Part shown: in pieces, positions 57,625 to 64,000 of the stretch
Numbering within the stretch: the first letter of the stretch is position 1
Layout: the number at the start of each line of letters is the position of its first letter
Assembly (NCBI RefSeq): GCF_004217225.1
Contig: NZ_SHKM01000003.1
Span: forward strand, 248,001 to 312,000
Length of the DNA: 64,000 bases
DNA from: Azospira oryzae
GTDB taxonomy: Bacteria > Pseudomonadota > Gammaproteobacteria > Burkholderiales > Rhodocyclaceae
Reading direction: 5' to 3'
The notes under the pieces: model-generated
Told to the model about the DNA's origin: nothing
The model's input: the letters and a program-made list of their open reading frames with translations, nothing else
Database searches by the model: none
Program-made: the position numbers and the translations under genes

Positions 57625-59625
57625 TCAGGGAATCAACCCCTTGAGGGCATCGGCCACGCTACGGGTATGCTGGGCGGCCGTATCGGACTCGGCACTAATG
57701 GCCGAAAGGCTGGTGAGAATGGGGGCGAGGCGGGCAACATCGCCGGAATTGAGTTCAATGGATTGCGCCACATCGCCGATATCCTTGGCCAGCCGGTCCA
57801 CTTCCACCCCAATCTCGTCGGCGCTGAGGCGGGACTTCTCGGCCAGCTTGCGCACTTCGTCCGCCACCACGGCAAAACCGCGGCCCTGTTCGCCAGCCCG
57901 GGCAGCTTCGATGGCGGCATTGAGGGCCAGCAGGTTGGTCTGGTCGGCAATCTGCTGGATCAGTTCCACCACGCTGCGAATATGGCTGCCGGCCTCGGCC
58001 AGATCCCGGGCGCTGGATGCCACGCGCAGGGATTCGGCAGAGAGCCGCTCCACCATGTCTTCCGCTTCGCCCACCACACGCCGCTGCTCGCCAACACTAC
58101 GGGACAACTGCTCTACCGAGCCGTAGAGATCATCGGCACTGGAGCTGAGATGGGCAGAAGTCTCTTCCTGCTGGGTTCGGGCCTGGCACAACTGGACTCC
58201 CAGGGCATTGAGGCCGGACACCACTTCGGCAAAACCGCCGGTGAATTGGCTGGGATCGTACTGGCTGTCGAAGAGGCCGCTCTCGTAGTCGGCCACCTGC
58301 CGCACCACGGCCCGGGACAAGCCGGAGTATTCGGCAATGCGCCGACGCAGGAAGAATGCCTTGAACTCCCCGTAACGCACGGGGAAATCATCCACATAGG
58401 GATCGCGAAAGCGTTCGCCAGCCGCCACCCGGAAGAAGAATACGGCCGTCAGGGTCTGGTTGAGGTTGAGGCCGAGGATTTCGCCGAAAGTGGAAAAACC
58501 GGCTACCGGCACGCCATCCATGACCCGGGCCATGGCGCCCAGCTCCCGGCTGTTGTTGAGGCGGCGCAGGATGCAGTCGTTGAGGATGCCGGCGACGGGC
58601 CGCCCTGGCTTGCCCTGGAGAAAAGTCTGGAAGTCCCGGCTGGTCTGCTCCACCAGACTGGTGCGGCGTACCAGTTGCAGTTCTTCACCAGGCGCCACGT
58701 CGCAGAAAAAGCGCACTTCGTTGGCAGCCGGATCGATGGCGGAAACAGAACGCACGAACAGGTCGTTGCCCACCCGGATAGCAAAGGAATAGTCCGCCAG
58801 CTTGGCTTCCAGATCCCCGGGAGAGCACCCCAGGGCACCGCACAGGGCCTCGATGAAGGGCACGATGCGCCCGTTCTGGTCCAGCACCGAGGCAATGGCC
58901 CGACGCTCCACCGATGCCTTGAACACATGGAAACTGCGCCCTGCCGTCTCGAAATTCTGGCTCTTGAAGACCCCGAAGCGCACCTCCGGCGCCAGCTTCA
59001 TGAAGGCGATGAGGGCATGGTTCTCCAGGCGTTGCTTGCCGTCGTGGATCCAGGTGTGATCGAAAGTCAGCTTGCCGCCGGCGGAGCCGCCCACGAACAG
59101 ACAGGGAAAGCGCCCCGACTCGTACAGGGCTTCCATGAAGAAGGATTCGGAATTGGACAGGCCGTCCAGCAGCACATAGGCCAGGGTGTCCCGGTAATCG
59201 ATATCCAGATCCACCGATACCCGCCCGAGGGCTGCCGCCATGCGCGCCACCCGCTCACTCGCCGACAGGGCGATGCTACCGGAGCGCAGATCCTCCGACC
59301 CCAGAGGCACCGCCACCACCTGGGCCCGCGCCACCAGGGACTCGTCGAACAGCTGGACCACCACCCGATCCCAGCTGTTGCCGGTGTCGCAATAGAGGCC
59401 GCCGCTGCCGCTGCACAGTTCGCCGCTGGTGGAGCACAGGGATAGAGGCGTAGACGGGTAGCGGCAGCGCAGCACCTGGGCCACGGCATCGATATCCGCA
59501 TGGGGAGAGACAAAGCCAAGCACCAGGGTCGGTGCGACATTTTCCCGCTCCAGCAGGCCGGCCAGTTCGCTGCTGCGACCGACCAACGTCACCACACCGG
59601 GAAGCTTGCGACGTAGCTTAAACAT
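57625..59625 (-). CDS. FIST-domain chemoreceptor (soluble MCP fusion)
   Basis: 666 residues with no transmembrane helix. N-terminal FIST_N/FIST_C sensor (about 25-400; [49 protein letters not shown], then [20 protein letters not shown]) fused to a short methyl-accepting domain with [20 protein letters not shown] (about 557-576) and [18 protein letters not shown] domains are thought to bind small amino acids or related ligands intracellularly. It ends soon after the hairpin tip. ATG 59625 is preferred to TTG 59637. Confidence 0.88.
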   Translation of the reverse strand: MFKLRRKLPGVVTLVGRSSELAGLLERENVAPTLVLGFVSPHADIDAVAQVLRCRYPSTPLSLCSTSGELCSGSGGLYCDTGNSWDRVVVQLFDESLVARAQVVAVPLGSEDLRSGSIALSASERVARMAAALGRVSVDLDIDYRDTLAYVLLDGLSNSESFFMEALYESGRFPCLFVGGSAGGKLTFDHTWIHDGKQRLENHALIAFMKLAPEVRFGVFKSQNFETAGRSFHVFKASVERRAIASVLDQNGRIVPFIEALCGALGCSPGDLEAKLADYSFAIRVGNDLFVRSVSAIDPAANEVRFFCDVAPGEELQLVRRTSLVEQTSRDFQTFLQGKPGRPVAGILNDCILRRLNNSRELGAMARVMDGVPVAGFSTFGEILGLNLNQTLTAVFFFRVAAGERFRDPYVDDFPVRYGEFKAFFLRRRIAEYSGLSRAVVRQVADYESGLFDSQYDPSQFTGGFAEVVSGLNALGVQLCQARTQQEETSAHLSSSADDLYGSVEQLSRSVGEQRRVVGEAEDMVERLSAESLRVASSARDLAEAGSHIRSVVELIQQIADQTNLLALNAAIEAARAGEQGRGFAVVADEVRKLAEKSRLSADEIGVEVDRLAKDIGDVAQSIELNSGDVARLAPILTSLSAISAESDTAAQHTRSVADALKGLIP

Positions 59626-59772
59626 GAGAACCCCCAATCAACTTTTTATGTTCAGCGGGCAGTCGGCCTCTTTTGTCCCATGTCGGGCACGCTCACGCCC
59701 ATCAGGGTTTCATTGTATGCCGTTCGCTTCGGCGTGGAACCTGCCCCCCCCCAGGCGGATGGCCTCCCCCAT

Positions 59773-59806
59773 AAAAAAAGGGCGCAGCCCGCACCGGCCG
59801 CGCCCC
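59773..59806 (-). terminator. Terminator of exaC
   Basis: On the minus strand, GGGCGC/GCGCCC stem with GC-rich interior followed by TTTTTTT, 20 bp past the exaC stop. Confidence 0.8.
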
Positions 59807-59825
59807 TGCCAAGGGAGGAGACGTT

Positions 59826-61346
<1,521 letters not shown>

Positions 61347-61410
61347 GGTGTCTCCTTCCGTTTTTATGGGGATCGAACAGGGCTCCAGAAAGGGAGCCCG
61401 GCTTCTCCTT

Positions 61411-61427
61411 ATCAAGGGCCGTGCCAG
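61411..61427 (-). promoter_or_regulatory. Sigma-54 (-24/-12) promoter of exaC
   Basis: The minus strand reads CTGGCACG-GCCC-TTGAT, differing from the TGGCACG-N4-TTGC consensus only at the last base. The invariant GG and the G of the -12 element are present at correct spacing. It leaves a leader of about 55 nt before exaC and pairs with the AcoR-type activator gene. Confidence 0.75.
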
Positions 61428-61567
61428 CGCCGTCACCCAAGCCCAAGCCATTGATTCCTATGGCACCACACCCTGCCGCCGGCGGCGGCCGCCGCCCCGT
61501 GGCACGTCCCGTCCCGGCACAGCTGTACCAAAATGACACACCCGGCCGGACACTTCCGGGGAAAGCA

Positions 61568-61595
61568 TTGCACCGGGGAAACAGAGGGCTATACT
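61568..61595 (+). promoter_or_regulatory. Sigma-70 promoter of the acoR-like gene
   Basis: TTGCAC (61568-61573), 16-bp spacer, TATACT (61590-61595), 51 bp before the start. The intervening region to exaC (61440-61560) includes a TGACACA / GGACACT pair that could be activator sites. Confidence 0.6.
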
Positions 61596-61646
61596 CGCCG
61601 GACCACACCATCCGACCCGTCAGAGGCCGGAGCGAAGGAGACATTG

Positions 61647-63587
61647 ATGAACCATCCGCACCCGCGGGCTGGCGCTCCCTTGCTGCGCCAGGCCCGACGC
61701 CTGTTTCTCGAGCAGGGCGAGCTTCCCCCCGGCCTGGTGGACGAGCGCCTGCTGCGCTCCTGGCACCGCAGTCGCGGCGCCGGCCTGGAGCCGGTGGGCC
61801 GCAACCCGGAAACGCCGCGCCTCTCCGAACAGCACCTGCGCCAGGCCCTGGAGCGCCACCAGGAATTCGTCGCCCACGCCGAGCCGGTCATGGAATACCT
61901 CTACGCCCAGGTCCAGGCCTCCCACAGCATGGTGGTGCTGGCCGACAACCGGGGCCTGCTGGTGCATGCCCTGGGGGACCCGGACTTCCTCGGCAAAGCC
62001 GAGCGGGTGGCCCTGGCCCCCGGCGCCTCCTGGCACGAACAGCACCGGGGCACCAACGCCATCGGCACCGCCCTGGCCGAAGGTGCGGCGGTGGAAATCC
62101 ACGGTGCCGAGCACTTCCTCGAACGCAACACCTTCCTCACCTGCGCCGCCGCCCCCATCCTCGATCCGTCCGGCAAGCTCCTCGGCGCCCTGGACATCTC
62201 CGGCGACCACCGCAGCCACCACCCCCACACCCAGGGCCTGGTGCGCACCGCCGCCCAGATGATCGAAAACCGGCTGCTGCTCTCCCGCCACCGCCGCCAC
62301 ATCCGCCTGCACCTGCATCCCCGGGCCGAAGGCATCGGCACCGTGGCCGAAGGGGTGCTGGCCCTCTCGGAAGACGGCTGGATCGTCGGCGCCAACCGGG
62401 CCGCCCTGGCCATGCTCGGTCTGCAGCCGGCGGACCTGGGGGCGACGCCCCTGGAGCGGGTGCTGGACAGCCGCAGCGAGGACCTGCTCGACTGGGGCCG
62501 GCGCCAGGGCCAGCAGGCCCTGCTGGTAAACACCCGGCGCGGCGGCAGGCTGTTCCTGCAGATCCACGCCGGCAAGGCGCCCATCCCCGTCGGCACTGCC
62601 GCACAGAGCACCCCTCCCCAAGACGCCCTGGCCGCGCTGGATACGGGCGATGCCCGGCTGAAAGTGGCTCTGGACAAGGCCCGCAAGGTGGCAGGCAAAC
62701 CCATTCCCCTCCTGCTCCACGGCGAATCCGGGGTCGGCAAGGAACTGCTGGCCCAGGCCATCCACCGCAGCAGCCCCCACCGGGAGGGCCCCTTCGTCGC
62801 CGTGAACTGCGCCGCCCTGCCGGAAAACCTGATCGAGGCCGAACTCTTCGGCTACGCCCCCGGCGCCTTCAGCGGCGCCCGCAAGGAAGGCAGCCCCGGC
62901 CGCCTGCGCGAAGCCCACGGCGGCACCCTGTTCCTGGACGAGATCGGCGACATGCCCCTCAACCTGCAGAGCCGCCTGCTGCGGGTGCTGCAGGAACGCC
63001 AGGTGACGCCCCTGGGCAGCGGCAAGCCGGTAGCGGTGGATTTCGCCCTGGTCTGCGCCACCCACAGGCCCCTGCGCCAGGAGGTGGAAGCGGGCCGCTT
63101 CCGCGCCGACCTGTATTACCGCCTCAACGGCCTCACCCTGACCCTGCCGGCCCTGCGCGAACGCAGCGACTTCTCCGCCCTGGTGGCACGGCTGCTGGCG
63201 GAAATGGCCCCCGGGCGGAGCCTGGCCCTGGCCCCGGCGGTGGCCCGGGCCTTCGCCGACTACGCCTGGCCGGGCAACCTGCGCCAGCTGGCCAACGCCC
63301 TGCGCACCGCCACCGCCCTGCTCGAGGCGGACGAGGAATGCATCGACTGGTCCCACCTGCCGGACGACCTGGCGGAGGAACTGCAGCAGCGCCCCCTTGC
63401 CGCCGACGCCGCCGCGACGATGGAGCAGCCGGCGCCGGACCGGCTGCAGGAAGTTTCCCGCCTGGCCATCCAGCGGGCCGTGGCCGCGGCCCGGGGCAAT
63501 CTGTCGGAAGCGGCACGGCGCCTGGGCATCAGCCGCAATACCCTGTACCGCAAGCTGAAGGCCGGCGCCACGGGGGACGCATCGTAG
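61647..63587 (+). CDS. acoR: Sigma-54-dependent activator, AcoR type
   Basis: 646 residues. N-terminal GAF sensor (about 70-215, ASWHEQHRGTNAIGTALAEG typical of AcoR) and PAS-like domain (about 230-310). AAA+ domain (about 335-560): Walker A GESGVGKE, sigma-54 contact loop GAFSGA (consensus GAFTGA), Walker B LFLDEIGDMP. Fis-type helix-turn-helix (about 605-640). GAAGGAG 6 bp before ATG 61647. Expected to activate the divergent exaC from its -24/-12 promoter in response to an aldehyde, alcohol or acetoin-like effector. Confidence 0.93.
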   Translation: MNHPHPRAGAPLLRQARRLFLEQGELPPGLVDERLLRSWHRSRGAGLEPVGRNPETPRLSEQHLRQALERHQEFVAHAEPVMEYLYAQVQASHSMVVLADNRGLLVHALGDPDFLGKAERVALAPGASWHEQHRGTNAIGTALAEGAAVEIHGAEHFLERNTFLTCAAAPILDPSGKLLGALDISGDHRSHHPHTQGLVRTAAQMIENRLLLSRHRRHIRLHLHPRAEGIGTVAEGVLALSEDGWIVGANRAALAMLGLQPADLGATPLERVLDSRSEDLLDWGRRQGQQALLVNTRRGGRLFLQIHAGKAPIPVGTAAQSTPPQDALAALDTGDARLKVALDKARKVAGKPIPLLLHGESGVGKELLAQAIHRSSPHREGPFVAVNCAALPENLIEAELFGYAPGAFSGARKEGSPGRLREAHGGTLFLDEIGDMPLNLQSRLLRVLQERQVTPLGSGKPVAVDFALVCATHRPLRQEVEAGRFRADLYYRLNGLTLTLPALRERSDFSALVARLLAEMAPGRSLALAPAVARAFADYAWPGNLRQLANALRTATALLEADEECIDWSHLPDDLAEELQQRPLAADAAATMEQPAPDRLQEVSRLAIQRAVAAARGNLSEAARRLGISRNTLYRKLKAGATGDAS

Positions 63588-63619
63588 ACGCCCAAGACGG
63601 CCGGCCTGACACCCAATAA

Positions 63620-63662
63620 GGACGGGCCTGTGCGGCATGGCATGCCGGACAGGCCCGTTTTC
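63620..63662. terminator. Terminator built from the dispersed 39-nt repeat
   Basis: 63620-63658 is a third copy of the 39-nt hairpin repeat, with outer stem ACGGGCCTGT/ACAGGCCCGT and inner CGGCAT/ATGCCG. It is followed by TTTT, so here it can act as the acoR terminator. It lies between convergent genes. Confidence 0.75.
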
Positions 63663-63694
63663 ATTGGTTCCCGGGGCAGGCCCTGGTGCGGGGA

Positions 63695-64000
63695 TCAGCG
63701 CGGACGGATTTCCTGGCGGGCGGAGAGTTCGCCCTTTTCCAGATGCATGATGGCGTGGGCCGATTCCGCCGCCCGCTGGTCGTGGGTGACCATGACGATG
63801 GTTTTGCCCAGCTCGTCATTGAGGCGCTGCAGGAGGTGCAGGATGTCGCCGGCCGACTCCCGGTCCAGGTCGCCGGTGGGTTCGTCGGCCACGATCAGGG
63901 TGGGGTCGGTGATGAGGGCCCGGGCGATGGCCACCCGCTGCTGCTGGCCGCCGGAAAGCTCGTTGGGCGTGTGGTCCATGCGGTCCGCCAGGCCCACCAT
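63695..64000 (-). CDS. ABC transporter ATP-binding protein, LolD/MacB type (partial)
   Basis: C-terminal 101 residues of an ATPase whose start lies beyond the right edge. Signature [15 protein letters not shown], Walker [13 protein letters not shown] and the switch VMVTHDQ are all present, with the short C-terminus typical of LolD-like ATPases that serve FtsX-type permeases. Such a subunit is exactly what the two orphan permeases at 52664-55029 lack. Confidence 0.9.
   Translation of the reverse strand: MVGLADRMDHTPNELSGGQQQRVAIARALITDPTLIVADEPTGDLDRESAGDILHLLQRLNDELGKTIVMVTHDQRAAESAHAIMHLEKGELSARQEIRPR

Overview
The window is a 64 kb piece of a high-GC chromosome, almost certainly from a betaproteobacterium and most likely a Rhodocyclaceae relative (Azospira/Dechlorosoma-like). 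That placement is inference. It rests on gene order (purM / AI-2E permease / hda / HAD phosphatase / pcnB / folK / deoxynucleoside kinase / panB-panC-panD; coaBC-dut divergent from radC with rpmB-rpmG nearby), on the dense PAS/GGDEF/EAL/chemoreceptor signalling repertoire, and on a sulfide-oxidising flavocytochrome c pair. No rRNA, tRNA, CRISPR, phage or insertion sequence was recognised.

Layout. 0-4.5 kb: an RND efflux adaptor and pump. 4.6-7.5 kb: an orphan hybrid histidine kinase with a periplasmic c-type heme motif. 7.5-10.8 kb (minus strand): TfoX-like protein, miaA, mutL. 10.9-16.1 kb: a three-gene signalling operon (REC-degenerate GGDEF-EAL, solute-binding sensor kinase, single-domain response regulator). 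16.2-23.8 kb: DedA, lipoprotein, purN, DUF3108 protein, RsmB-type methyltransferase, MscS channel, fccA-fccB. 23.9-29.3 kb: dut, coaBC, radC, PilZ protein, rpmB, rpmG, dsbB, fatty-acid desaturase. 29.5-34.2 kb: a GGDEF/EAL protein, a small ORF and an RstA/RstB-type two-component system.

34.2-35.4 kb is the most unusual stretch. It holds four promoter units sharing TAGAAT -10 boxes and GTTACA-type repeats resembling the RstA box. Two of them drive a tandem pair of near-identical, C-rich, terminator-ended small RNAs of about 96 nt. The others drive a structured leader with a small membrane ORF and a 65-residue exported peptide. This looks like a dedicated output locus of the adjacent RstAB system.

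35.4-40.5 kb: sulfate-binding protein, a SlyA/MarR regulator with a SlyA-type operator and its MFS pump, a membrane Ser/Thr kinase with a partner lipoprotein. 40.5-51 kb: cytochrome c, purM, and the hda-to-panD vitamin/RNA-processing block, into which a soluble CZB chemoreceptor gene is inserted. 51-55 kb (minus): NYN/LOTUS RNase-like protein and two FtsX-type ABC permeases. 55.1-55.9 kb is an AT-rich island with two unknown small membrane proteins. 56-63.6 kb: selO, a FIST-chemoreceptor fusion, and exaC with its divergent AcoR-type sigma-54 activator. The right edge cuts an ABC ATPase gene that may once have been contiguous with the two permeases.

Three copies of a 39-nt hairpin repeat lie at 3' ends between convergent genes. 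Starts, domains and motifs were read by eye from the sequence. Functional names come from family knowledge, and no database search was run.
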